NCBI GenBank assembly: GCA_028564705.1
Contig: JAPXFQ010002813.1
Location: 1,736,001-1,800,000, forward strand
Source: Apricaphanius iberus
Taxonomy: Eukaryota; Chordata; Actinopteri; Cyprinodontiformes; Aphaniidae
DNA: 64,000 nt
Reading direction: 5' to 3'
The stretch's first letter is position 1. Each line of letters begins with the position of its first letter. The notes beneath the pieces are model-generated. The model searched no databases. It saw nothing but the letters and a program-made list of their open reading frames with translations, and was not told the origin of the DNA. A program made the position numbers and the translations under genes. Shown here piece by piece: positions 1 to 9,500 of this stretch.

Positions 1-942
1 TCCCAGTTTTAATGGGTTTTTACTCAATAACAATGAAGTGACAGAGAACACCATAAAGACAGAATCCAGCATTCAAGAATCTTAATAAGATAAGAGGCAT
101 TTTAAAATGAGCAGTTGTGCACATAAGACCGTGTTTGCATTTCAGCTTCCATGCACTGCCTATCAAACTGGTTCCAGGTCATTCAATGTCTAGGAAAAGT
201 TTAAGGAGAAGCAGACCTGTGGAGTTCTGGTTACAGGACTCAATTCATATTTACGAGGGAGGGAGCAGCTAAGGCTTGTCTAATTATGGTCTTCAAACAC
301 GTCTGCAGTAATTTGACCCCATCTAGTAAACAATCAAAACACTCAGGTTGTTTTCATGCTTTGGATGTAATTACAAGCTTGGGATGATTAATAATTGCCA
401 CATAACTTGTTAGAAGAAGTCCCTGTTTAAACAAGATAGAAAAATAATTTCTTTTTTTCTGTTACTTTTTTCTCCATCATGCAGTTTATTTTTAATGTCT
501 GCCTGGTTGAACCTGTGAGTGTGAAAACGTTTAGTGAGCACTTTAGCAGTCATGACATGTGGCTTTTAAGCTACACAGACAACCAATGCCGTATTTTTCA
601 ACCCTGGGCCTTTCAATTAATACACCTCAATATGACACCATGGCTCGAGAATCAATACAGAATCACACATTCATTACAGGCTGGCCAAGCGACTCAATTT
701 CCAGAGTGTTTAAATCAATAAGCTCTGATTCACAATCAAGAGTCAGAAACTACGATCACAAATACTGTTGAATCTTAAAAATAGCAACCAATTAAAACAT
801 TTTAGTCAACATGATTTTAATAACTCCTCCAAAGTATATGAGAGCTTAAACAAGTTTGTCCAACAGAATGTGCATTGTTGCCATTTGATATAAGACACTA
901 ACAAGAAGGTAAAAAAACAAGAATTAAATCCAGCAGGAGGCA
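1..942. other. Unassigned AT-rich sequence
   Basis: I see no credible gene, RNA or complete repeat here. The open frames at 479-771 are short, overlap each other and lack any recognisable motif, so I treat them as chance. Confidence 0.5.
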
Positions 943-990
943 TTGTCTAACCCTGGACAGGTCACCAGTCCATCACAGGGCAACCAACGT
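943..990 (-). repeat. Short Rex3/RTE-like 3' fragment (tentative)
   Basis: The stretch 'accctggacaggtcaccagt' followed by 'ccatcacagggcaacc' matches a motif that recurs next to (CATC)n tracts in fish genomes and that I associate with the 3' end of Rex3/RTE LINEs. A related motif occurs at about 17490. It is too short to classify firmly. Confidence 0.35.
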
Positions 991-1725
991 ATTAAAAATA
1001 GAAATAAAATGCTTGTATTCACCAACATAAATCTTCTCTACGTTGCCTAATTATTTGAAAATAAAGTAACATTTTCTTTCTTTTTTCAAGAAAACCTCAA
1101 TAGCTCTTTTGTACAGTTTATATGTCTAGGTCCATAAAAAGTCCTGTCTGGTTGAACAAAAAAAAAAAACGTCAGTCTTTATAATGGCCTGGCAAGTATA
1201 TCTCCTACCAAATTGATTCATTTTTCTGTTTTAGCCATTTGAAAAATCACACCACCAGTAGCTCTCGGTAGCTAACCTGGCTAACGAATCTGCGGGTTTA
1301 GTTCAGTTATTTTGCTAAATTCATGAAATTTCTGATAAGCTCTTTGGGAAGGTTTTCTGAAAAAGTTTACAAATAATAAGAAACAAAAGAGATAGATCCT
1401 GCAAACCGTTTGTAAATCCCTTAATAGTTTATCAAGTTAAGAGTATTTTTATTTAAGACGATCACTCACCTATACTAACTGCTAACATAGAGAGGCACGG
1501 CAGCTGTCTGAAATAAGATAGCCGCATTTAGCGATGCTGTCGCATCTAGTGTATGCTGCTTGAATAATGAGTCAAGAAACTGTTTTGTATTTTCATAAAG
1601 CTGTATAGTAGCTGGACATGTTGTATAAATGGAAAAAAAATACTCTTTAAAGTAAAACAGACAAGTTAAAATTGTGTTGTTACATTTATACAGTACAAGA
1701 AGAATGTGTCTCATGGAGTTGTGAT
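991..1725. other. Unassigned sequence
   Basis: AT-rich DNA with short A runs. No gene or repeat family was recognised. Confidence 0.45.
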
Positions 1726-1800
1726 ATTCAATTCAGTTTATTTATATAGCGCCATTTCACAACAGATGTCATCTCAAGGCACTTTACAAGAAGAGTTATT
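1726..1800 (-). mobile_element. L2-type LINE 3' tail, severely 5'-truncated
   Basis: On the minus strand this ends in the typical fish L2 tail: 'aaagtgccttgagatgacat', then a 'ggcgctatataaa' block and an 'attgaat' repeat. It is almost identical to the 3' end of the long L2 copy at 21040-21130, so it is a very short dead-on-arrival copy of the same or a close family. No coding sequence is left. Confidence 0.75.
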
Positions 1801-2066
1801 ATGAGTGATATGGCTTTCTGTCAGGGCAGAACAGCAGAGATATTTCAGTTGTGCCCAAATCAAGCTTTCTGTTGCTTATCAGCAAATCAGTCAACAGCAA
1901 CTTAGTATGAAGAGTATAAGCACTGTAAGAAATAGTGTTGTACAATACTGGTGCGTCAGGAGACTAAAGTTGTTGTCTGATTTGTTGTTTATTAATTTGT
2001 TTATTTAAAGGGAAGTTTCAGAGTTGCTTTTTTTTAGAAGTCTGGACTGCATTTGGTCTTTAACAG

Positions 2067-2420
2067 TTAAAGGCACAGTGTGTCATTTTAGGCCAGTAGG
2101 GGGCACTGCATACCTAAATTATCACAAGCATGCGGTATCTGTGTCTTCGAGTAAGAAACTCAACAACGGAGGTCCAACTAGTGCTGTTTTCAAACGCTCA
2201 ATTCCCTGATAATTATCTATTTGCAGCAGCATGACGAGCACATCAGACTCTCTTTCATCGCTTGGAACTAGCGAAGAGGTAAAAATGTATTTATGGCGAA
2301 ACGTTTTTGCATTTTGAGGGGAAATCAATGTTTTAATAGCGGGCATGTTCCGTGCGCTTTGTCCTTCCAGGCTCTTGTAGAAGTAAAGATGTCATCTAAT
2401 ATGGTTTTCCCCTGAAAAGA
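2067..2420. repeat. Possible TTAA-type MITE end (tentative)
   Basis: The sequence 'ttaaaggcacagtgtgtc' followed by 'ggccagtagggggcac' resembles the left ends of common fish non-autonomous DNA elements. I could not locate a matching right end, so length and class are open. Confidence 0.3.
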
Positions 2421-3767
2421 GGACCTGCGCCTATGTATTTTAAAACTGATTTTTAAAGTAATATTTTACAATATCGCCAAGATTTTGCAATTAATCTGCT
2501 TTACGTAATTATTATTACATAATATTTAAATGGATATTTTCAAAGATGTACTGCAAAAACTGCGCACTGACACTTTTAGAATCTTCATTGGTTTGACCTC
2601 AGCAAGGTTTTACAGAGCCCAGCAGGGGTCAAGTGCATAAATAATTTTGAGATGTAAGATTGTGATTTATAAATACAACACCTGTCATTATATCCTACTT
2701 TCCTGCAGGAACCCAAAACCCCTGCTTATGTGGCAATGTGCCAAATAAGAGCGCATGCAGGATTTAATCCCCTGACTCCCAGGTGAAAGTCATGCGTACT
2801 TACCAGTCACCCAAAGGAGCAACTTGAAAGCCAAATGGCAAGGGCAAATTATCAATTGGAGACGACGCCAGTCCTTTCTGATTGTTCCATTTGGTTGCTA
2901 GGAGAGACGAGTAACAGAAGTTCGGTGTGTTAGCAATGGTAGAAAAAGGACCATACGTGTGAGGCATGGGTTTTGGGCTACAGTAGCCAAAAATAAAGAC
3001 ACCCTTACTACAAGGAGTATGTGAGGTTGTGTCATTACACTGGTGTTAAAAGTGCGTATCATTGACTCTGCTGCCAATTTCTACGACGAGACACTAAGGA
3101 TAGTAAACTACCAGGAGTGCAGCCTAAGATTAAGCACGAAAATAACATGAATGACCAGAATTTTTGCAGTGTGCTGTTGGCCCTGCCACTGATGGATGAA
3201 GGGATGGTCATGAAGAAAGCTTTGGGGGAAATGTTTGGTTCGGCAACCTGGCAACTTGACTGCTAACTCAGTGCGTTGTGTGACAGCAGTAACTCCACCC
3301 TAACCGTACTAGACCATTGTGACCTACAACTATGAGAGGGCCATTAATGGACCGGTATGTGACTGCTGTAAGGGCTGGTCTTCCAATGTAAACAGACAAA
3401 AAGGAGGACAGGACCAAACCGTTCCACTCAATGTGAGCTCAGAGGAAAAGAAGGCAGGTTTCATTTATGTGATCTGTAGCTACAGTAAGAAACAGATGAA
3501 ACTCCACATGTATGAGTCAGAAGCTGATCAGGTTCTTTCAGTCGCAAAATCTCCCCCAGGCCTCTCCTCTGAGCTAAGTGCTGAGGGCAACAAAATGCGA
3601 CAAGGCCCATTTCCCAAGTCTGTGTGTTTCTGCAGCGAATTGCCTCATCTGTTAAAAATGGGTAGGTGATGCATCTGGAGGAATGAAACATTTATCGGAT
3701 GACGATTTTTCATTACTGCAACAGGAGGGCCCACATCAATATTTCAGCACTCCCGCCTGCCCACAGG
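2421..3767. other. Unassigned sequence with a doubtful 116-codon frame
   Basis: The longest open frame is 3319-3669 on the plus strand, 116 codons. Its product has scattered cysteines but no recognisable domain, no evident splice sites around it, and an opposite-strand frame of similar size. I do not call it a gene. The rest shows no recognised repeat. Confidence 0.4.
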
Positions 3768-3890
3768 ATGTGTGTGTGTGTGGGTGTGTGTGGGTGTGCG
3801 GGTGTGTGTGTGTGTGTGTGTGTGTATGTGGGTGAATGCGTGTACACGTGCGTGTGTATATATATATGTACGTGCATATTTGTGTGACAA
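3768..3890. repeat. (TG)n-rich microsatellite
   Basis: Imperfect GT runs with interspersed GGGTGT units, then a short TATATATA block. The Cys/Val-rich and His/Thr-rich open frames over it on either strand are by-products of the dinucleotide repeat. Confidence 0.9.
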
Positions 3891-5034
3891 AACCGTAGTG
3901 GAATAGACAAATCCTTGAGATTGCTTAGGATTGCTGGCAGGTATAAAGAGTCGTGTTATTAGATTTGTTCTTGCAACAAAAAAAAAGTATCATCAATTAT
4001 TGTATTGTTCTGTTTCAACCATGTTGTTTTCCACTCCACATACAACAGGTTTATCTGTCACATGTCTGTGAACTCACATGCTTCCCCCCCCCATCTCGTT
4101 CATCATTTTGGTCATAGATGGCTGTTGTAAGCCGCTGTCTTCAGAGCATTTCCAGCTGTCACACTTCCTCAGAGTTCAGCGCTGGTTTTAGTCCCCTGCA
4201 TCAAATATTAAAGGAGCGAGAGGCAGGTTTGCCACGTGCTCTTCTATCCTCTATCCATGTGACTTTTCTTCCGTCCTTTTCTCCAGAAGTTTCCTTTAAT
4301 CTTTTCTTCTTGTCTGGTTGTCATCAGCTGCTCTTGTCCACTTGTAGACTCGAATCCATCATCAGTTGAACAGTCCACTTTGGACTCAGACATGACTCAG
4401 AGAAGCAACTACACAGACCAAAAGAGGAGGGACTGGGGCTGTGAGCGAAATCAGTGATTTATGAAGTATGCAGTAATTTATTTTAGACAGAAAAAAAATT
4501 TGTATTTACATTTGAGCAAGGGTAGGATCACTCTGCGGCCGATTACAGCGTGCTATTTATCAACATTCTGGAAACAGTGGGGTTAATATCTGCTGTGACT
4601 GGGCAGAACCTGAGTGTGGGCGGAGCTGCAGCAAGCCGATAGCCTCTGGGTCCCACTGCAGCACCACTGCTCAGTGAAAAAAGTAACAAGTGTACTTTCT
4701 CCATGTAAGAATCTCCAAAGGTCTCCGGTAAGACTATAAAAGGTTATTTTTTGAAAAAGAGTCCCTAGAGGAGTCTAAACACTCATTAAATATAGTGACA
4801 CAGTTGGGAAAGCTGTTCCCTTCTGGATGAGATGAAGACACATGACTCTACAAAGTCGTATTAGTCAACCCCAGCGCTATACTATCTTAAAGGGACATGA
4901 GCAACACTAAACTAAAACGCATTTTTTTCTACACCAAATATTCTGACATGAGCAAAATTACATTAGTATCAGTCATATATTTTGGTATCTGTAAATTTGT
5001 GGTATACCGCCAAGCCCTAATTGCTCATAATGAT
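3891..5034. other. Unassigned sequence
   Basis: No gene recognised. A short block at about 4889 begins 'ttaaagggacatgagcaac', which resembles the left end of a TTAA-type MITE, but no partner end was found. Confidence 0.4.
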
Positions 5035-5148
5035 CGATGGAGGACATGGTTTCAACTTTCCTCTCCTTTTCAACTGATCTCGGATTTGTGGCTGCAGTTT
5101 AGGTATTATTTGAGTTTTTGTTTTGTTAATTAGCTGGTCCCAGTTGTA
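5035..5148 (-). mobile_element. Rex1-like LINE fragment (antisense, 5' ORF region)
   Basis: Read on the minus strand, this aligns by eye to the N-terminal coding region of the Rex1 copy at about 32085-32240. Shared blocks include, on the plus strand here, 'ggatttgtggctgcagttt' and 'agctggtcccag', against the complement of the later copy. It is an internal fragment with no open frame and marks an older Rex1 insertion. Confidence 0.6.
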
Positions 5149-5154
5149 ACAGTT

Positions 5155-5450
5155 GTATCAATATGATGAGACATGACAATATTTAATATTACAATACCAT
5201 ATCAATATTCAAAAGCAATGTATACATTTTAATTTTATTGTTGAGAACTTTAATGGGAACACTGATGAGATTAATATTTACAGTAAAATAAAAAGAATGA
5301 AGGCTAATTGGTCACTTTTTTCACCTTCTTCGTTCCACCGGAAAAACTAGAGCTAGTAATATAACCGGATGTTTTAAGTCCGAAACAGGTTGGGGTTTTT
5401 GGAATGCTCTGACAGTTTATCTACATTTACGTTCAGTTTTAAAAATCACA

Positions 5451-5492
<42 letters not shown>

Positions 5493-5540
5493 AACATATG
5501 GTCTTACTCATAGTATCACAGTACATCGTATAATTCCCCA
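5155..5540. mobile_element. Degenerate copy of the TAGGGRTGT MITE family
   Basis: This shares an ordered set of blocks with the clearer copy at 7149-7536: 'attcaaaagcaa', 'ttttcaccttctt', 'ctagtaata', 'aacaggttgg' and 'gtcttactcat'. Its termini are eroded and an (AT)n run has expanded in its middle. Non-coding. Confidence 0.6.
5454..5487. repeat. (AT)n microsatellite
   Basis: An uninterrupted AT dinucleotide run inside the degenerate MITE copy. Confidence 0.9.
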
Positions 5541-5699
5541 AATGTAAAAATATATCACTATAAGTCATTTGATCTGCACAGCATTCAAAGCCAAAAAGAA
5601 TAGTTGTCCAAGTAGAGTAGACACGGTAACACAGTTGTACTGTAGATAATACAGGAGTTGATTACTCTACATGTTGTTAAATTTGTTACTATTAGGAAG

Positions 5700-5885
5700 T
5701 CCACAAAAAGCATTAAAAACCTTCAGTTGATCTAAAATGCTGCAGCAAGGGTTCTAATGAATATTTAACAGAGAGATCACATTTCCCCTGTTTTAGCTTC
5801 CCTTCATTTGCTCCCTATAAAGTCCTTAATAACCAAGCTCTATCATACGTTAGAGATATGATTGTTCCATATGTGCTCTGGAAGT
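5700..5885 (+). pseudogene. L2 LINE ORF2 C-terminal relic
   Basis: Plus-strand translation, with stops, gives NLQLI-stop-NAAARVLMNI, then QRDHISPVLASLH and LPIKS. This is the segment just downstream of the reverse transcriptase in fish L2 ORF2; the long L2 copy carries QLVQNAAARILMSIKRRDHI at the same place. In-frame stops and truncation on both sides show a dead fragment. Confidence 0.7.
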
Positions 5886-5960
5886 TTTGGTAGGTTTGCG
5901 TTATACAGAGATTAAACCAAGCACATCCGGACTCTGTTTACTTCAGGTCACTTCTGGAGC

Positions 5961-7148
5961 CAAATTGTCTTACTGTATTTTATTTATGGGTGTAAACGCA
6001 AAGGATGCTGAACACTTTCTGTTAATGCATCAGTTTTGGATTTGTATATCATAATGGAGGGGATAAAGTGTTGGACTACTCCTTTATTCAAGGCACTGCT
6101 GCGCATACGGCTCCCACCTGATGTGTTAACTGTATGTGAAGTGAGACCCAAACATGACACACATATGCTGCCGCTGCTTCCCCACAAAGTGGTGCACAAC
6201 AAGCATATGGACGCAGGGGGATACAGCAGCTGAGGCATGGAGATGTGAAACGTGAGCAGCAGGGGCGAAGGCGGCAGGAGTGGGAGTGACACAACCGAAA
6301 ACGACAAGCCGCGGGGGTTAAACACACCGAGCGACGCGGAGATGAGGAGGGAGGGAGATGTTGCATATTTGAACTTGTGGTGAGGGCGGAGGCCCATCTC
6401 AGAGGTCCCTGTGACGAGCGGCGCTGTAAAAATATTTACCTTAAACATAGCACTATGGGACGTGAGCAGCAGAGAGAGAGGGGAGGAGAGATGTGAAGTC
6501 TCTCCATCCTCCCCCCAGTCGCTGCTTCCTTCATCCTTGCTTGCCTTTAGTTAAAGTGGGTCAGCCTTACACATCAGTAACACACACTGAAGGGGAGGGC
6601 TTCAGCTTAGACAAACCGATGGGGGAACGGGGGGGGGGGGGGGGGGGGGGGGGGCTATGGGAAGACAATATAAAATGCTGCAACAAAACAGTGATTTTGC
6701 AAGAGAATGGTAGAAAAAGCAGGAAAGGAGGAATTAAGAGGTGCATGGATGCACACGGTGGATGATTAATTCATCTTCATTTTTTCATGGACAACTTGTA
6801 CACTCTGTTGGTCTGCTGAGGGGGCCCTTAGAGGCTCTGCATGATGGAGGAGCAGCCATTACCATGCTCAAAGAGCAGCATCCCTACACTCCTCATCGTC
6901 CTCCTGTCTCCTCATTTTAAAACCTTCAGCTCATGCATGTCTGCTTAAAACTGGGCAGTGATGAAGCGGGGAATCTGAGGGAGAGGGAGGTCTCCGAGAG
7001 AGAGATAGATGAAAAGTTCATAGCTCGGCTATGAATCAGCCTGCGGATCCAGTTTCTCGGAACACAGGTTTACTCACTTACAGAAGACCAAAGGCAACCC
7101 CAGCCAGCACCTCTGCCCACCCTGCAGGTTACAAAAGACCTGTACTAT
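5961..7148. other. Unassigned, locally GC-rich sequence
   Basis: The part from about 6040 to 6660 is more GC-rich than its surroundings and contains purine-rich tracts. A 154-codon minus-strand frame (5984-6448) overlaps several others and has no motif, so it is not called. No promoter or exon can be supported. Confidence 0.4.
6629..6654 (+). repeat. G26 homopolymer
   Basis: Twenty-six consecutive G residues, preceded by 'gggggaac'. Such a run can fold as a G-quadruplex and is prone to polymerase slippage. Its exact length in the assembly may be unreliable. Confidence 0.9.
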
Positions 7149-7536
7149 TAGGGATGTAAAAAAATATCGATATGCCAATATATCGCGATATTTTATGTCA
7201 TGATATTGTATCGACATTCAAAAGCAACAAATACATTTTCTTTTAAAGAATTTTAATTAAAAAGATTAAAAATTACAGTAATTTTTGTCATACAATTGAA
7301 AGCATGACTGATAGTTATTGGCTGTTTTCACCTTCTTTGTTCAACTAGATCTAGTAATAAAAACAGGTTGGAGTGTTTAGAATGTTGTGACAGATTTTCT
7401 ACAGTTAGTAAAAATAAAAATATATAGTCTTACTCATGGTATCGTCTATATTGTGATATATCACAATATATCGTATCGTCCCCTTTGTATCATTGTACAT
7501 ATTGTATCGCCAGATTCTTGCCAATACACACCCCTA
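7149..7536. mobile_element. hAT-like MITE with TAGGGRTGT termini
   Basis: The element starts 'tagggatgt' and ends 'acaccccta', the complement of 'taggggtgt'. It is flanked by 'tgtactat' (7141-7148) and 'cttactat' (7537-7544), an 8-bp duplication with two mismatches, which fits hAT-type insertion. It contains 'atatcgatat', 'tatatcgcgatat' and related palindromic runs and no coding capacity. The copy at 5155-5540 is a degenerate relative. Confidence 0.65.
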
Positions 7537-7544
7537 CTTACTAT

Positions 7545-8310
7545 TCATCATACTAGGCAGAGTGACATCATCCACACAATGCAAGGAAAAGTGATGGAGT
7601 GCAAGCTGTATAACTCATCCTGTCCCTACAGGAATGAACGTTAACTCAATTCATTCAGAGATAGTTCACTTTCAAAAGAAATGTGTTTTAGATCATCATG
7701 TGATCCAGTTTCTACTGATAAATCAATCTGTTGGGTGACGGCATGCATAGACCACCTCTTTTTATTGTTTGTTTTGAAACTGAAATGTCTTACAGTGACA
7801 AGCATATCCAAAAATGTACCATCCATGGCTGCTCAGTGATGAAGTTTATTGTAAGCTCCTCTATGTTAATCTGCTTAATATTGATAAACTGCTTACTGGT
7901 GTTTAATCAGAAAACGGAGATAATGTGGCACTTCTGCCAACAAAACATTTAGCAGAGAAGCAGCCAAGAGGCCCATGTGAAGTTTGTCAAAATTCATGTA
8001 GGATACAAACCCTGCTTCCCCGTGGAGGAAGAGGTACTAGAGAAATAAGACAAGAATGTGACTTTTTTTGTCTACATGTAGGGCACAAAGTCTAACAGAA
8101 AAACCAATACAAAATATCACCATTCTACTCCATCTGTACAGGAAACATTACAATGGCAGCATCATACTGTGGAGTATGGGGTGCCGTTTGTTACATAGTC
8201 AAAAATTAACACCAATAATCTGAGTTATTTAGTCTGTAATGGGAGAAAGAAATAGGAGTTTATTTATCACCATGTTATTTATCCATTGTTAAATGGTAGA
8301 GTTTATAACA
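7545..8310. other. Unassigned sequence
   Basis: Short overlapping frames only. No repeat or gene recognised. Confidence 0.45.
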
Positions 8311-9043
8311 CAGGTGTGAACGTCCAGGCCTTGAAGGCCAGAGTCCTACAAGATTTAGGCCATGTCCACACGTAGCCGGGTTTTTTTTTTAAACGAAGAT
8401 TTTCCTCTGCTCCTTGAAAAAAAAATCTCCATCCACACGTAACCGGATAAATGCGTTTTTCAGCACATTCATAGACGTGGCAAACCTGTAGGGGGCAGTA
8501 GTTCTCCCCAGTCCTATCCGCCAAGAGAAACTTTATATCCTCTCTTCAGCGCGCAGCAGTTATACAGCTTATAAAAGCAAACAAACAAGACGCGTTTTAA
8601 CAATGGATGATACCAACACAGCTCTGAGGAAATAAATGCTGTTTTCTAGAGTAAACACAGGTCGCACATGTGGTGTTGGAGCATTTTTTGTCGCGGAAAG
8701 AGGCGTTACGGCTCTTAAAACTCCGTTTTCACCGTCCACACGCAGATACCGAAAACGGAGAAAACGCAAATCTCCACTTTGGCCGGAGTTTTTAAAAAGC
8801 TTCGTTTTTGGTGCCGAAAACCTCCGGCTACGTGTGGATAACAGGCCAAACCGTAGAAAAATATCTCCGTTTTGGGAGATACCCGGCTACGTGTGGACAG
8901 GGAGTTAAATGTGTCTATGTTTCAACATACCTGAATCAACGGAATATGAACAACCATTCTGCAAGAGATGATTTAGTTACTTCATTCAGATGTGTAGGAC
9001 CAAGGACATCTAGAAGTTGCAAAACACTAGCCCTCAAGGACCA
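8311..9043. mobile_element. hAT-type MITE, split by a second MITE
   Basis: The outer parts, 8311-8357 and 8905-9043, match the two halves of a very common fish non-autonomous hAT element. The left half has 'caggtgtgaacgtccagg' and 'ggccagagtcctacaag'. The right half has 'atacctgaatcaac', 'tctagaagttgcaaaacact' and 'agccctcaaggacc'. Halves of this element face each other as inverted repeats. The middle is displaced by the TTAA-type insertion at 8358-8904. The right terminus is missing. Confidence 0.65.
8358..8904. mobile_element. TTAA-type MITE with repeated GTCCACACGTAGCCGG ends
   Basis: The left end carries 'gtccacacgtagccgggt' and the right end its complement 'acccggctacgtgtggac'. Variants of the same block also occur inside, at about 8430, 8735 and 8822. 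Flanks are 'ttta' on the left and 'ttaa' on the right, consistent with a TTAA target duplication that lost one base to mutation. It lies within a hAT-type MITE. The superfamily could be Kolobok or piggyBac. No open frame carries a transposase motif. Confidence 0.65.
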
Positions 9044-9047
9044 ATAT

Positions 9048-9500
9048 ATATAATTAGCAAGCTAAATATTAATTTCACAAGCTAAGTAATTGGCTAAGAA
9101 TTTAAATATTAAAGTGCAAACAAAACATTTAGCTCCAAAGTAAATATTTAGTTCACAAGGTAAACATGTAGATAAGAAAGTAAATGTTAAGTGTAAAAAA
9201 TATTTAGCTCTAAACTAAATATTTAGTTAAGTAGCTAAATTTGTTGTTTGTAAACCAAATATTACATTTACAAACTCAATATATATTTAGCTTCTTAGTT
9301 AAATATTTAGCTCCAAACTACATTTTTAGTTAGTAAACTTAGCTTTCAAGTTAAATATTTAGCTTCCTAACTAAATATCAAGTTTGGAGCTAAATATTCA
9401 GTTTTAAACAAAATATTTAGCTTCTTAACCAAAAATTTTGCTTACTAATTAAATATATACTAATTAAATATTCACCCTCCTAACTAAATGTTTAGTTTGA
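9048..9500. repeat. AT-rich TATTTAGCT / AGCTAAATA inverted-unit array
   Basis: About 450 bp are built from variants of 'ctaaatatttagtt' and 'agctaaatatt' spaced by short A/T-rich linkers. The core 'aaatattt' is self-complementary, so neighbouring units can pair in many registers. No reading frame persists. It directly follows the truncated right end of the hAT-type MITE. Confidence 0.8.

Noticed and set aside
3319..3669. A 116-codon plus-strand gene
   Set aside because: No domain; an antisense frame of similar length overlaps it.
3699..3910. Cys/Val-rich and His/Thr-rich peptides
   Set aside because: They are translations of the GT microsatellite.
5984..6448. A 154-codon minus-strand gene
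   Set aside because: No motif, several overlapping frames on both strands in GC-rich DNA, and no splice or start context.
9048..9500. A CRISPR array
   Set aside because: Units vary in length and orientation and there are no unique, evenly sized spacers; this is a vertebrate genome.
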